58,367 bases of DNA, taken from Myxococcales bacterium. GTDB taxonomy: Bacteria; Myxococcota_A; Bradymonadia; REDH01. The position numbers and the translations under genes are program-made. Positions 32,221-41,035 of the stretch are shown in pieces. The stretch covers positions 1-58,367 of the forward strand of contig JACKDJ010000026.1 in NCBI GenBank assembly GCA_020633625.1. The letters run 5' to 3'. The notes beneath the pieces were generated by a model that saw only the letters and a list, made by a program, of their open reading frames with translations, did not search any database and was not told the DNA's origin. The stretch's first letter is position 1. Every line of letters starts with the position of its first letter.

Positions 32221-34881
32221 TCAGCGGCGACGGACCGGCGTCGACTCGCCGGAGTCGTCGCTGTCGTCGTCGTCGTCGTCGTGCGCGCGCGCGGCCGCGA
32301 CGCTAGGCGGGAACGCCCGAGCCAGGGGCGCGGCAAAGCCGGGATGCCCCCAGACCGACGGAGCGACCCCAGCGACCCAGAGAGCCTCGTCGAACGTCGA
32401 GACGGCGTCGAACCACAGGCCCTGCTCCTGGATCGAGTGCAGGATCTCGTCGGCGCGCTGGTGACCGGTCTCGGCGATGAACATCGCGAGGAGGGTCGGG
32501 ACATCCTCGGGGAGGTCCTCCGCGAGGCCGACCAGCCCTGCAAGGACGTTGACCACCGCGTCAGCCGTCTGCGGCCACAGGACGGCGAGCGACGACAGCG
32601 CGCCCGACGCGGCCAGCCGTCGGTCGGGGTCCGAGGTCGGGTTCTCGGCGATGTGGCGGATAGGATCGAACGACGCCGGGCCGATGCGTGCGAGGGCCGT
32701 CGAGGCAGACCCTTCGACGCTCTCGACCCCGCTGAGGCCGAGCGCGCGGGCGAGGACCGTGACGGCGCGCGTCGTCCCGAGCTCACCGAGCAGGACGATG
32801 AGGGGGACCAGCGCCGGCTCGTCCCAGCGTCGCGCGTCGACGAGCTCGCTCGCTGCGCTCAGCACGGGACCGATGGCGGCCGGGCCCCAGGCGCGCAGCT
32901 CCTCGAGCAGCGGCGCGGGCGGGTTCCCGCTCCACTGCTCGAGTCCGTCGAGCACACGCAGTACGGCACGCTCTGCGGCTGGCCCCGCGTCGTCGGCGTC
33001 CGCGTCGCAGGTCGACAGCGGAAACAGCGCGCGGAGGTCGCTTGGCAGGGGCCTCTCGGTCCGGGTGGTAAGCCAGAGGAGCAGGTCCGCAGCGTCGAGC
33101 CCCGACTGGAGTCCGCGGTCGACGCTCGCCCCGGTGAACTCGAAGACGAGACCGCTGAGCTCGGCCCGAAGGTCGGCCCAGGCGGCGAGGCGAACGATGT
33201 CGAAGGTGTGCGAGCTCCCGACGAGCTCGAGCTCGCGCTCGCCGGTCCAGGCCAGCGGCGCCACGCCCGCGATCCGGGCGCCCCAGTCCGAGGGGGCGGG
33301 GAGCCAGAAGTCGATGTCGTCTTCGACGATCGTCTCGACGGCGACCCACATCCGGTCGAAGTCGGGGTCGGCGTCGTGAAAGACGCGCAGCGCCTCGGGG
33401 TTCACGGTGAAGAAGGCCCGCGTCGGGTCGAGCTCGCACGCGCCGAGCGGCGCGAGGAGGGCGTCGATGAGGGCGCCGAGCGCAATCTCGGCGTTGGTCT
33501 CTTCTGCCTGCGAGACCTCGACGCCGCGCATCGGCATCTCCCCGACGCCGCTGTCCATCGCGAACAGCCAGGCGTCGGCGTACTCCCACGTCGCGGCGCG
33601 GTAGTGGGCTGCGAACAGGGCGGCCAGCGCCGGGAGCGAGTACCAGTAGCCTGGCTGGAGGACGGAGAGGATCATCAGCAGCTCCCCGCGCAGCCGCGCG
33701 AGGAATGTGGCCCAGGCCCCGATGAACATGTCTTCGGGCGCCGGGTCGCCGAAGATCGCGTCCGCGAGCGCGCCGATGTCGCCGCCGAACGGCGCCATCA
33801 GGACGCGGGTGAACTCGTCGTCGATCGAGTCGACCCAGGTGCGCAGGCACTGCTGCGCAAATCGGTCGGCCGTCGCGGAGTCGAGGTGCGCAGCGGCGAG
33901 CTCGGCGACACCGCCCGACGACTCGAGAATGCGCATGACCTGAAGGACGGCGGTGAGCCTGTCGCGTCCGACACTAGCGGTGTCACCGGCGGCAGCTCGC
34001 GCGACGATGCGGCGGGCCGACAGCAGCGCGTCGCCGTTCGCACCGCGTGGGAAGGTGTCGCGAAACGCCGGGTGAGCGCCATCGCGCAGCTTCGCGTAGA
34101 GTTCTCGGCAGCGGGCGGCCGTAGCCTCCTCCACCACGGGCTCGAGCGCCAGGTAGAGGTCGACGGGGACGACGATCCAGTCGAGCCCGGCGCTCGATGC
34201 CTCGTGCAGGATCCCGAGGCGGACGAGCACGCGCTCCGCGGTGCCCGACGGCTCGCCCGCCAGCTCTGCGAAGCGCGCCGACCGCGCCGCGATCTCGTCC
34301 GGCCGCACCTCGACGTTCGCCTCGCACACCCAGTGCAGGAGCCGCTTCGCCGCCGACGTCAGAGACTCGAACAGGTCGGCGACCCGCTCGGGCTCGAGCA
34401 TCGTCTCAGCGAGCTCGATCGCCGCAGACATCGCGTCGTCGTAGGGGTCCGCGCGGAGCTCGGCGTTGTGCAGTCCCGCGAGCTCCTCGAGCTCCTCGGG
34501 CTCCCACGTGGTGAGGTGCACGGCGAGCGGGGCGTTCGGCGGCCCGACGACCGGGAAGATCGCAGCGCGGACCTCGAACGGGATGACGTGCGACGGCAGG
34601 CCTTCGCGCTCGACGGGCAAGACGAACCCGGCGTTCAGCAGCGTCCGCTCGTCCTGGCCCTCGGACTGAAAGAGCTCCAGCTCGTGCCCGTCTCCGCCGG
34701 TCAGCTCGGCGAGGAGGTCTACGGCGCCGTTCGGGAGGCGGTCGAGCCGGCGCGCGACGTTGGCGCGCTCCGCGAGCGTGGTCGCAAGCTCGCGCCCCAG
34801 CTTCTTGGAGAGCTTGGCGAGGTGGGCCGAAGGCACAGCGTCGAGCGCGTCCGCGAGCCGAATGTGCGCGGCAAATTGCAT
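32221..34881 (-). CDS. Large helical protein with HEAT-like C-terminal repeats
   Basis: An 886-residue cytoplasmic protein starting ATG (MQFAAHIRLADALD). Residues 1-~700 are mixed helix with winged-helix-like stretches (SLTSAAKRLLHWVCEANVEV); the C-terminal ~200 residues have paired helices of HEAT type (ALVPLIVLLGELGTTRAVTV, GSASTALARIGPASFDPIRH, ASGALSSLAVLWPQTADAV). It ends in an Asp-rich tail. No catalytic motif. I do not recognise the whole protein. Confidence 0.7.
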   Translation of the reverse strand: MQFAAHIRLADALDAVPSAHLAKLSKKLGRELATTLAERANVARRLDRLPNGAVDLLAELTGGDGHELELFQSEGQDERTLLNAGFVLPVEREGLPSHVIPFEVRAAIFPVVGPPNAPLAVHLTTWEPEELEELAGLHNAELRADPYDDAMSAAIELAETMLEPERVADLFESLTSAAKRLLHWVCEANVEVRPDEIAARSARFAELAGEPSGTAERVLVRLGILHEASSAGLDWIVVPVDLYLALEPVVEEATAARCRELYAKLRDGAHPAFRDTFPRGANGDALLSARRIVARAAAGDTASVGRDRLTAVLQVMRILESSGGVAELAAAHLDSATADRFAQQCLRTWVDSIDDEFTRVLMAPFGGDIGALADAIFGDPAPEDMFIGAWATFLARLRGELLMILSVLQPGYWYSLPALAALFAAHYRAATWEYADAWLFAMDSGVGEMPMRGVEVSQAEETNAEIALGALIDALLAPLGACELDPTRAFFTVNPEALRVFHDADPDFDRMWVAVETIVEDDIDFWLPAPSDWGARIAGVAPLAWTGERELELVGSSHTFDIVRLAAWADLRAELSGLVFEFTGASVDRGLQSGLDAADLLLWLTTRTERPLPSDLRALFPLSTCDADADDAGPAAERAVLRVLDGLEQWSGNPPAPLLEELRAWGPAAIGPVLSAASELVDARRWDEPALVPLIVLLGELGTTRAVTVLARALGLSGVESVEGSASTALARIGPASFDPIRHIAENPTSDPDRRLAASGALSSLAVLWPQTADAVVNVLAGLVGLAEDLPEDVPTLLAMFIAETGHQRADEILHSIQEQGLWFDAVSTFDEALWVAGVAPSVWGHPGFAAPLARAFPPSVAAARAHDDDDDDSDDSGESTPVRRR
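32263..32282 (-). repeat. GTC trinucleotide run encoding a poly-Asp tail
   Basis: About six GTC triplets in tandem; on the coding strand this is GAC repeated, giving the DDDDDD tail of the HEAT-repeat protein. Confidence 0.7.
33970..33984. repeat. GACACY-N3-RGTGTC palindrome, copy 5
   Basis: GACACT AGC GGTGTC. On the coding strand Asp-Thr-Ala-Ser-Val with rare AGT, in the HEAT-like protein. Confidence 0.75.
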
Positions 34882-35041
34882 GGCGGCGCTGCTACCAAGT
34901 TCGCGAATGGACGCCAAGCGCCGCGTGTGCCCCCGGCGCCGCCCTTGACCCCGTCGCGGGCCGGTGCGCCTCGGGCGCGGGAAGGTTGCGCGGGCCCGCT
35001 GGCTTGCTATCCTGGACGTCACTTCGTCCCAACGCCGACGC

Positions 35042-35884
35042 ATGTCCGATTCCGGCCAGCAAGGTCCTTGGCAGTTCACCATCTGGGGGTGCCGCGGGAG
35101 CATCCCGGTGTCTTCGCCGACCTCCGCCGGATTCGGTGGCGCGACCACCTGCCTCGAGCTCGATCTGCCCACTGCGCGGCTGATCATCGACGCGGGAAGC
35201 GGGATCCTCGACCTGGGGCGCGCCCGCGGCGTTGACCGGAAGCCCACCTTGATGCTGTTCTCCCACCTCCACTGGGACCACGTCGTCGGCCTCCCGTTCT
35301 ACTCGCCACTGTACGTCCCGGGCTGGGACCTCGACGTGCGCGGCGTGCCGCGCTCCGGCCGCTCCGTCTACGACACCGTGACGGAGCTCAACCGCCCGCC
35401 GCTCTTCCCCATCTCGCTGCGCGAATCCGTGCGCGCCAGCGTCACGCAGACCGACCTCGAGACGGACGGTGAGCTGCTGTTCCACGGCGCCAAGGTCGAG
35501 TGGCTCGAGGTCGCCCACCCCGGCGGCTGCTCAGCGTTCGCCATCACCGTCGACGGCCGGCGGATCGTCTTCTCTGGCGACGTCGAGCTCGACAAGACCA
35601 ACCGAGCCGCGTTCATCGCCTTCTGCAAAGACGCCGAGCTGCTGATCTGCGACGCGCAGTACTCGGCCGCCGAGTATCCCAACCACGTCGGCTGGGGGCA
35701 CTCGACCAACCGCCAGGCGGCGCAGCTCGCGGCCGACGCCGGCGTCTCCCGCCTCGTCCTGACACACCACGACCCCGGCCACGATGACGCAGCCGTCCGC
35801 GCGATGGTCGCCGACGCCGCGACCTGCTTCGCGAGCGTCGAGGGCGCGCGAGACGGTCTCGTCGTGGCCTCGTCGAGACGGTGA
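35042..35884 (+). CDS. Metallo-beta-lactamase-fold hydrolase
   Basis: A 280-residue MBL-fold protein. Zinc motif SHLHWDH, later ligands in HPGGCSAFAI, FSGDVE and LTHHDPGHDD. The opening WGCRGSIPVSSP is typical of the phosphodiesterase-like MBL group (class III/RNase Z-related). ATG at 35042 places WQFTIWGCRGS at residue ~10. The next gene starts within its stop codon. Confidence 0.85.
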   Translation: MSDSGQQGPWQFTIWGCRGSIPVSSPTSAGFGGATTCLELDLPTARLIIDAGSGILDLGRARGVDRKPTLMLFSHLHWDHVVGLPFYSPLYVPGWDLDVRGVPRSGRSVYDTVTELNRPPLFPISLRESVRASVTQTDLETDGELLFHGAKVEWLEVAHPGGCSAFAITVDGRRIVFSGDVELDKTNRAAFIAFCKDAELLICDAQYSAAEYPNHVGWGHSTNRQAAQLAADAGVSRLVLTHHDPGHDDAAVRAMVADAATCFASVEGARDGLVVASSRR

Positions 35885-37167
35885 GCCAGCGACTCTTCGC
35901 GCGCTGGGCTCTGCTCCCGACCGGCTGGACCGCCGACGTCGCCCTTAGCCTCGACGCCGGGCGGATTGACCGTGTCGAACTCGACGCAACTCCGCGCGAC
36001 ACCGACACCCACGCCGGGATCGTCATCCCCGCCTTTCACGACGGTCACTCCCACGTCTTCCAGTGGGAGCTGCGAGGACACACCAACTTCGCCAACCTCG
36101 ACCGACCCGCCGACGACTTCTGGTCGTGGCGGACGCAGATGTACGAGGCCGCCGACGCCGTCGAACCCGGGCGCCTGCGCCAGACCGCGCGAGAGTGCTA
36201 CGCCGCGCTGCGCGCCAGCGGCTATGCGTCCGTCGCCGAGTTCCACTACCTGCACCACGATGTCGGCGGCCGCCCGTTCGACCCGCCGTGGGCGACGGCC
36301 GCCGCGATCGCGGACGCCGCCCGTGAGGTGGGCATCCACCTGACGCTCGTCCCGGTCGCGTACGTTCGCGGCGGTCACGACCGCGAGCTGACGCCGAGCC
36401 AGCGCCGCTTCGCGTTCGACGACGTGAACGCGTTCGTCGCTTACACGCGCGACATGCGCGACGCGCTCGCCGGGCCCGGCGTCTCGGTCGCCATCGGCGC
36501 ACACTCGGTGCGTGCGGTCCCCGCGCCGTGGCTGCGCGCGATCGCCGCCGAGGCGCGAGCGCGGCGCTGCCCCCTCCATATCCACGCGTCCGAGCAGCCG
36601 CGCGAGCTCGAGGAGTGCGTCGCCGAGCACGGCCGCACCCCCATCCGGCTGCTGCACGACCTCGGCTTCTTGGGCCCCACGACCGTCGTCGTGCACGCGA
36701 CGCACCCCGTCGACGACGAAGTCGAGCTCCTGGCGGAGTCTGGCGCGATCGTCTGCGCGTGCCCAACGACCGAGCGCGACCTCGGCGACGGTACGCTCGA
36801 CGCCCCGCGTCTGCTTCGGGCGGGGGTCGATGTGTGCATAGGCTCGGACTCGCAAGTGGGCGTCGACGCACGCGATGAGCTCAGGCTCCTCGAGCTGAAC
36901 TGCCGCCTCGTCTCGGGGCGGCGCAACGTCTTGATCGATCCGGCGCGCGGCCTCGCGCGCCCGAGCGCGACGCTGCTGCGCTGGGGGGCGGAGGCCGGCG
37001 CGCGCGCCGTCGGCCTCGACTCCGGGAGGATCGAAGCGGGCCGGCGCGCCGACCTCATCGAGCTCGACGCCCCTGAGCTCGTTGACCATGAGGCCCTGCT
37101 GCGCTGGGTCGATCGCTGGCTGTTCTGCGGCGAGGCGCCGGCGCCTCGGGTCCGCGTCGGCGGCTAG
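35881..37167 (+). CDS. hutF: Formimidoylglutamate deiminase
   Basis: A 428-residue amidohydrolase-fold enzyme that deiminates N-formimino-L-glutamate in the five-step histidine degradation route. Zinc motif GHSHVFQ, followed by the family signature DDFWSWRTQMYEAA; EFHYLHH, HIHASEQPRELEEC, HATHP and IGSDSQVGVD complete the site. GTG at 35881 overlaps the MBL stop. No hutH, hutU, hutI or hutG is in the window, so the rest of the pathway must be elsewhere. Confidence 0.88.
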   Translation: MSQRLFARWALLPTGWTADVALSLDAGRIDRVELDATPRDTDTHAGIVIPAFHDGHSHVFQWELRGHTNFANLDRPADDFWSWRTQMYEAADAVEPGRLRQTARECYAALRASGYASVAEFHYLHHDVGGRPFDPPWATAAAIADAAREVGIHLTLVPVAYVRGGHDRELTPSQRRFAFDDVNAFVAYTRDMRDALAGPGVSVAIGAHSVRAVPAPWLRAIAAEARARRCPLHIHASEQPRELEECVAEHGRTPIRLLHDLGFLGPTTVVVHATHPVDDEVELLAESGAIVCACPTTERDLGDGTLDAPRLLRAGVDVCIGSDSQVGVDARDELRLLELNCRLVSGRRNVLIDPARGLARPSATLLRWGAEAGARAVGLDSGRIEAGRRADLIELDAPELVDHEALLRWVDRWLFCGEAPAPRVRVGG

Positions 37168-37198
37168 CGCGACCGGTCGGCGCGGCGCGCGCGCCCCG

Positions 37199-38008
37199 CT
37201 ACTCCAGCACGCACTGACCGCCACGGCACGTGACCGCCGGCGCCGGCTCGTCGCACGGATCAGCCGGACACTCCGAGCGGTCGAACCCGTCGCAGGGCGG
37301 TGCCGCGGCGGTCCACGCGGCGAGCTCGAGCGCAGTAGACCGGTTGATCGGTACCCACTCGCCGCCGCACGCGGAGCCACAGCACCGAGAGCGCAGCGAC
37401 GTGGTCGCCGTGTCGAACGCCCCGCAGTCGCCGGGGGCGGTGCAGCGCTGCGCCGCCGCGTCGATCACCGGCCACGACGTCGGCGTCGCGACGGTGCAGA
37501 GCCCGTCGACGCACACTGCTGCCGGCGGGTCCTGCGACAGCCCGCAGCGAGGAGCGCGCGTCGCGCACGGCCCCTCGCGCTGCAGCTCCGCGGCGCAGTC
37601 GAACCGGTTCGCGGCCTGCCAGGCGCGCAGCGCCGCCCACGTCGTCTGATTGATCGCGACGTAGTCCAGCTCGCAGCCGTACTCGTAGCAACACTCGACA
37701 CGAACGTTCCAGTCGCTGGGCTGGTGGACGCGGCAGTCTTCGTTCCGCGCGCAGCTCTGCTCCGCCGGCAGCACCGCGGGTGGGGGGGCGCCGGCGAGCG
37801 ACTCTCGCGTCGGTGCTTCGACACCGCTGGTGTCGGAGCCGCTGGCCTCGGCGACGTCTGGTCCCGGCGCCGGCGGGATCTCGCGCGGCGCACCCTCGGA
37901 CGGTCGCGTCCGGCACCCCGCCGTCGCAGCGGCCAAGACTGCGACCAGCCCGGCGGCGAGGGCGTTCGCCGCTGTCTCGGCGCCCCGGCGCGCGGCGGCG
38001 CGTCTCAC
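37199..38008 (-). CDS. Lipoprotein with two ten-cysteine repeats
   Basis: A 269-residue lipoprotein: VRRAAARRG, hydrophobic ALAAGLVAVLAAATAGC (Cys32), then an acidic/Pro linker to residue ~85. Two tandem domains follow, each with ten cysteines: 86, 92, 106, 107, 112, 138, 148, 155, 166, 171 and 189, 195, 209, 210, 214, 239, 247, 252, 261, 266. Both share C-x4-DC, a CC pair, [YW]V[AP]IN followed by an aromatic-Ala helix, and a closing C-x4-C. Probably ten disulfide-bonded cysteines per domain on the cell surface. GTG start overlaps the upstream gene (GTGA). Family not recognised. Confidence 0.78.
   Translation of the reverse strand: MRRAAARRGAETAANALAAGLVAVLAAATAGCRTRPSEGAPREIPPAPGPDVAEASGSDTSGVEAPTRESLAGAPPPAVLPAEQSCARNEDCRVHQPSDWNVRVECCYEYGCELDYVAINQTTWAALRAWQAANRFDCAAELQREGPCATRAPRCGLSQDPPAAVCVDGLCTVATPTSWPVIDAAAQRCTAPGDCGAFDTATTSLRSRCCGSACGGEWVPINRSTALELAAWTAAAPPCDGFDRSECPADPCDEPAPAVTCRGGQCVLE
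37820..37834. repeat. GACACY-N3-RGTGTC palindrome, copy 6
   Basis: GACACC GCT GGTGTC. On the coding strand Asp-Thr-Ser-Gly-Val in the linker of the cysteine-repeat lipoprotein. Confidence 0.75.
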
Positions 38009-38994
38009 CGTCCGCCCACGATATCCGCGACCCACTCGCGCAGCGTAGGCACCTGCTCGCCAGCCTCGATCGGCATCATCCACCACTGCAGGACGTGACG
38101 CCCGACCTCGACGAACTGCGCGGAGTCCCCTTCGCCGACGCGGAAGAGGGGCGGCTGGTAGAACCCTCCGCCGGCGTCCTCGGACTCACCCCATGCCACC
38201 CCGGCTCCCGTGGACGCGATCACCACCGCGACGAAGTCGCACAGGGCCTGAAAGACGAGCGGGGGGAGCCAGCGGATGACACCTGGGGTGTCACGCAACA
38301 GGAGCAGCTGCACGACGTCGAGCCCGGCGCTGCTCGCCTCGATCCGCTCGCCGAAGAGCTGCTGCGCATAGACGGCGAACAGCCGCGACGGGCCGCCGGG
38401 CGTGCGCCCCCACACGTCGTCGCCCATGCGCGCCGCCATCATCTCCTGGATCTCTTCCAGGCGCCTACCCAGCGTCCCGTCGGCGCTCTCGATGGTCGCC
38501 GTCCACGCGGTCGGCTCACCGTACGCCTCGAAGTTGCGTCCGGATCGGCGGGCCTCCTCGGCGGCGACGCGAGGGTTCGCGGCGCCGAGGGGCGGCCCGG
38601 CGGGCGCTGGGCGGAAGCCGAAGGCGCGAAGCGCAGGAGCGACCTCGTAGCCAAGTCGCGGATAGACCACGACGCGCAGCTGCGCCGGCGCCTTCCGAGG
38701 CGTCGCCCGACCCTGCGCGGGGGTGCGGCTCAGCTCGGCGAGCAGCGTCGCTTCGACGAGCGTCTTCACGGCCTCGTGCAGCGCCCGCGCGCCACCCGGG
38801 TCTTCCCAGACGAGGACGACCCACTCGAAGCTCGAGCCCGCGGCCGTCTCGAGGACGCGTGGGTGCACCGGCTCGCGCGGCACTGCCGGCAGCGCGAGCT
38901 CGGGCAGGAGCGCGTCGAGCGGCCGCGCCGCGTCCATCAGCGACGCGTCGAGTCGAGCTCGCGCGCGCTTCAGCTTTGCGTCATCGGCGGTCAT
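38005..38994 (-). CDS. Hypothetical protein
   Basis: A 329-residue cytoplasmic protein starting ATG (MTADDAKLKRARARLDASLMD). Mixed helix/strand; recognisable pieces are WVVLVWEDPGGARALHEAV, LRVVVYPRLGYEVAPALRAFGF and RIEASSAGLDVVQLLLLRD. No motif of a known enzyme, no signal peptide. It is 18 bases downstream of the HD gene and overlaps the cysteine-repeat lipoprotein start, so a polycistronic transcript is likely. Confidence 0.68.
   Translation of the reverse strand: MTADDAKLKRARARLDASLMDAARPLDALLPELALPAVPREPVHPRVLETAAGSSFEWVVLVWEDPGGARALHEAVKTLVEATLLAELSRTPAQGRATPRKAPAQLRVVVYPRLGYEVAPALRAFGFRPAPAGPPLGAANPRVAAEEARRSGRNFEAYGEPTAWTATIESADGTLGRRLEEIQEMMAARMGDDVWGRTPGGPSRLFAVYAQQLFGERIEASSAGLDVVQLLLLRDTPGVIRWLPPLVFQALCDFVAVVIASTGAGVAWGESEDAGGGFYQPPLFRVGEGDSAQFVEVGRHVLQWWMMPIEAGEQVPTLREWVADIVGGR
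38278..38292. repeat. GACACY-N3-RGTGTC palindrome, copy 7
   Basis: GACACC TGG GGTGTC. On the coding strand Asp-Thr-Pro-Gly-Val in the hypothetical protein. Confidence 0.75.
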
Positions 38995-39012
38995 CGCGGG
39001 GGCCTCGGGGGA

Positions 39013-40443
39013 TCACAGGAGCGACTGCTGCATGTCGCGCTCGGGCACGAAGTCGAGGATCGTCTTGAAGAGCGGGCCGACCACGGCCTCACGGCCGCCG
39101 ATCGCGTCGAGCTGCGCGCGCACCTCGGGTGCCACGAAGATCCGGATCTTCTTCACGACCTTCATGAAGTCCGTCCCGATCCCCTGCACCACCTTCGAGA
39201 CCTCGTCGAGGCGGCGCCCGGACCGCTTGCCGGCCTCGTCGTAGACCACCTGCACGGTCTCGATGCGGTCCTTGTCGCGCGGGGGGGTGTCGATGATGAC
39301 ACTCGCGGTGTCGATGCGGGAACCGCACAGCTTCGACAGCGTCGCGGCGATCTCGGCTTCGAGCTCCCGGAGGCCACGCTTGTCGAGGTGGTACACGCGC
39401 TCGTACGCGTTGTGGTGGCGGATGTCGTCGAACACGCGGTTGAGCGCGAGCACGCGCTTGTAGAACCTACGGCGGCCGCCGGTCATCGCGCCGATCAGCC
39501 GCGCCGTCTCCGAGTCGGGCGGCGATCGCTCCGCGAGCCACGTGAGCAGGGCGTCGTCGGGCCGCGACAGCAGCTCCGCCGCGAGCACATCGGTCGGCAT
39601 CTGCTCCCGGGCCTGGAAGTCGGCGAGCGCTCGCTCGACCATCGCCGAGACCGCCCGGACCGTGTGGTGCCAGTACGCCTCAGAGAACATCGTGTAGCGG
39701 CAGAAGATGAAGATCTCGGCCGCGACGCGGCCCTTGTCGGTGATCGCGATCGCGTCGCCGTCCACGCTCGCGCAGAGCGAGTCCAGAAACCGCGCGCGAT
39801 CGTAGTTGCGGCCGTACGACACGCCCATGTGGATCGAGTCGCGCTCGAGATAGTCGGCCTTGTCGGCGTCGACGCCAGACGAGATGACCGTCGCGACCAA
39901 GCGTCGCTCGACCCGCGTGTGAGCTTGTGGCTTGCGCGTCACGAGGTCGACCACGCACTGAGGGTCGATCCCGAACTGCTCTCGGATGATGTCGCCGATC
40001 GGGCGCTCGCCGCGCAGCGCCGGGACCCCGCCCAGCAGAATGCGCCCCGACAGGTCCTCGTGCCGCGGAGTGTCGAACCCGGAGTGGTGGAGGGCCTCGA
40101 GGCTGTGCGCGAACGGATAGTGCCCCAGGTCGTGGAGCAGGCCGGCGAGCAGGCACGAGAGCAGATCCTCTTCGGTCAGACTCTCGGCCACGTTCGGGTC
40201 GCGCAGCAGCGCCAACAGGTACTGCCTCGCCATGTCGAACACGCCGAGCGAGTGCTCGAAGCGCGTGTGAACGGCCCCTGGGTAGACAAGGTGCGTCGGG
40301 CCGAGCTGCCGCACGCTGCGCAGCCGCTGAAACGCCGGGTGGTCGACGATCTCGACGATGCGCCGCGTGAGCGGGACGTTGCGGAGCTCGGGGACCCGAA
40401 CCGAGCCGCCGCCGCCACGCAGCTCGGGGACCTCGCGCGCCAC
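39013..40443 (-). CDS. HD-domain phosphohydrolase, SAMHD1-like
   Basis: A 476-residue protein. HTRFEHSLGV, LLHDLGHYPFAHSLE (the HD pair) and DADKADYLERDS give the metal ligands of the HD superfamily, and the spacing with RRIVEIVDHPAFQRLR at the N-terminus matches SAMHD1/dNTPase-type proteins. Likely substrate: dNTP, or a nucleotide second messenger. GTG at 40443 is chosen because it gives the standard N-terminus and shares one base with the stop of the hemerythrin gene upstream. Confidence 0.85.
   Translation of the reverse strand: MAREVPELRGGGGSVRVPELRNVPLTRRIVEIVDHPAFQRLRSVRQLGPTHLVYPGAVHTRFEHSLGVFDMARQYLLALLRDPNVAESLTEEDLLSCLLAGLLHDLGHYPFAHSLEALHHSGFDTPRHEDLSGRILLGGVPALRGERPIGDIIREQFGIDPQCVVDLVTRKPQAHTRVERRLVATVISSGVDADKADYLERDSIHMGVSYGRNYDRARFLDSLCASVDGDAIAITDKGRVAAEIFIFCRYTMFSEAYWHHTVRAVSAMVERALADFQAREQMPTDVLAAELLSRPDDALLTWLAERSPPDSETARLIGAMTGGRRRFYKRVLALNRVFDDIRHHNAYERVYHLDKRGLRELEAEIAATLSKLCGSRIDTASVIIDTPPRDKDRIETVQVVYDEAGKRSGRRLDEVSKVVQGIGTDFMKVVKKIRIFVAPEVRAQLDAIGGREAVVGPLFKTILDFVPERDMQQSLL
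39298..39312. repeat. GACACY-N3-RGTGTC palindrome, copy 8
   Basis: GACACT CGC GGTGTC. On the coding strand Asp-Thr-Ala-Ser-Val with rare AGT, in the HD protein. Confidence 0.75.
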
Positions 40444-40925
40444 TACAGCTCCGAGAGGAGCCGCGCGACCTCGCGCCGCTGTGCTGCGTCGAGACGGGTC
40501 GGCAGCGCTCGCAGCAGCGCCCCTTCGGACTTCGCGTGCTGGACGTAGAGAGCGTCGAAGCGCGCGAACAAGGCCACGACCGCGTCGAAGTCCGCCACGA
40601 ACCGCTCGTCTGGCACGTCGAACGCGCGCTCCAGCCGAACCAGAAGGCCGCACATCCGGTCGTGCCCGGCCTCGAGCTGCGCCAGCGTCGGCGCGAGGTC
40701 GGGGAGGGTGGTCGACAGGTACGGAAACAGCCCGGTCTCTTCGCGGTCGAAGTGCTCGAACAGCTCCTCGTGAGCCACCCGCGTGAACTCCTCGAGGTCG
40801 GCGCGGAGGTCGAGTGGCTCGGTCTCGCCCCGCAGACACGCCTGCGCAGACTCCCGAAGTCCGTCGACGAGGCGGTTCAGGTGGGCGTGGTCGTGCTCGA
40901 GGCGCTCCAGCTCGTCGGACTGCAT
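40443..40925 (-). CDS. Hemerythrin-like (HHE) protein
   Basis: A 160-residue four-helix protein. Iron-ligand pattern: HDHAHL, HEELFEHFDREETGLFPYL, GHDRM and HAKSEGALL. Such proteins bind a di-iron centre that senses or carries oxygen, NO or peroxide. ATG (MQSDELERLEHDHAH) puts the first His at residue 11. It heads a minus-strand cluster with the HD protein and the two genes after it. Confidence 0.86.
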   Translation of the reverse strand: MQSDELERLEHDHAHLNRLVDGLRESAQACLRGETEPLDLRADLEEFTRVAHEELFEHFDREETGLFPYLSTTLPDLAPTLAQLEAGHDRMCGLLVRLERAFDVPDERFVADFDAVVALFARFDALYVQHAKSEGALLRALPTRLDAAQRREVARLLSEL

Positions 40926-41035
40926 CGTGCGGCGTGGGAGAGAGGTCGCCGGGCTATATCACCCGTGGCACCGCGCCGGCAACGCGGGATCGCGGCGCGG
41001 GGCGGCGCGGGCCGAGGTCTTGGCGCTGGCGGGGC

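Noticed and set aside
32281..35235. Long plus-strand frame opposite the HEAT-repeat protein
   Set aside because: Composition is biased toward Arg/Gly/Glu and no motif is present; the minus-strand protein has HEAT character and a natural start.
39013..40443. Anti-phage dNTPase defence system
   Set aside because: SAMHD1-like HD proteins can act in defence, but no partner, mobile element or defence genes are close; it sits with ordinary housekeeping-type genes.
37780..40548. Long plus-strand frame opposite the cysteine-repeat, hypothetical and HD genes
   Set aside because: Crosses three supported genes; no signal, motif or ribosome site.
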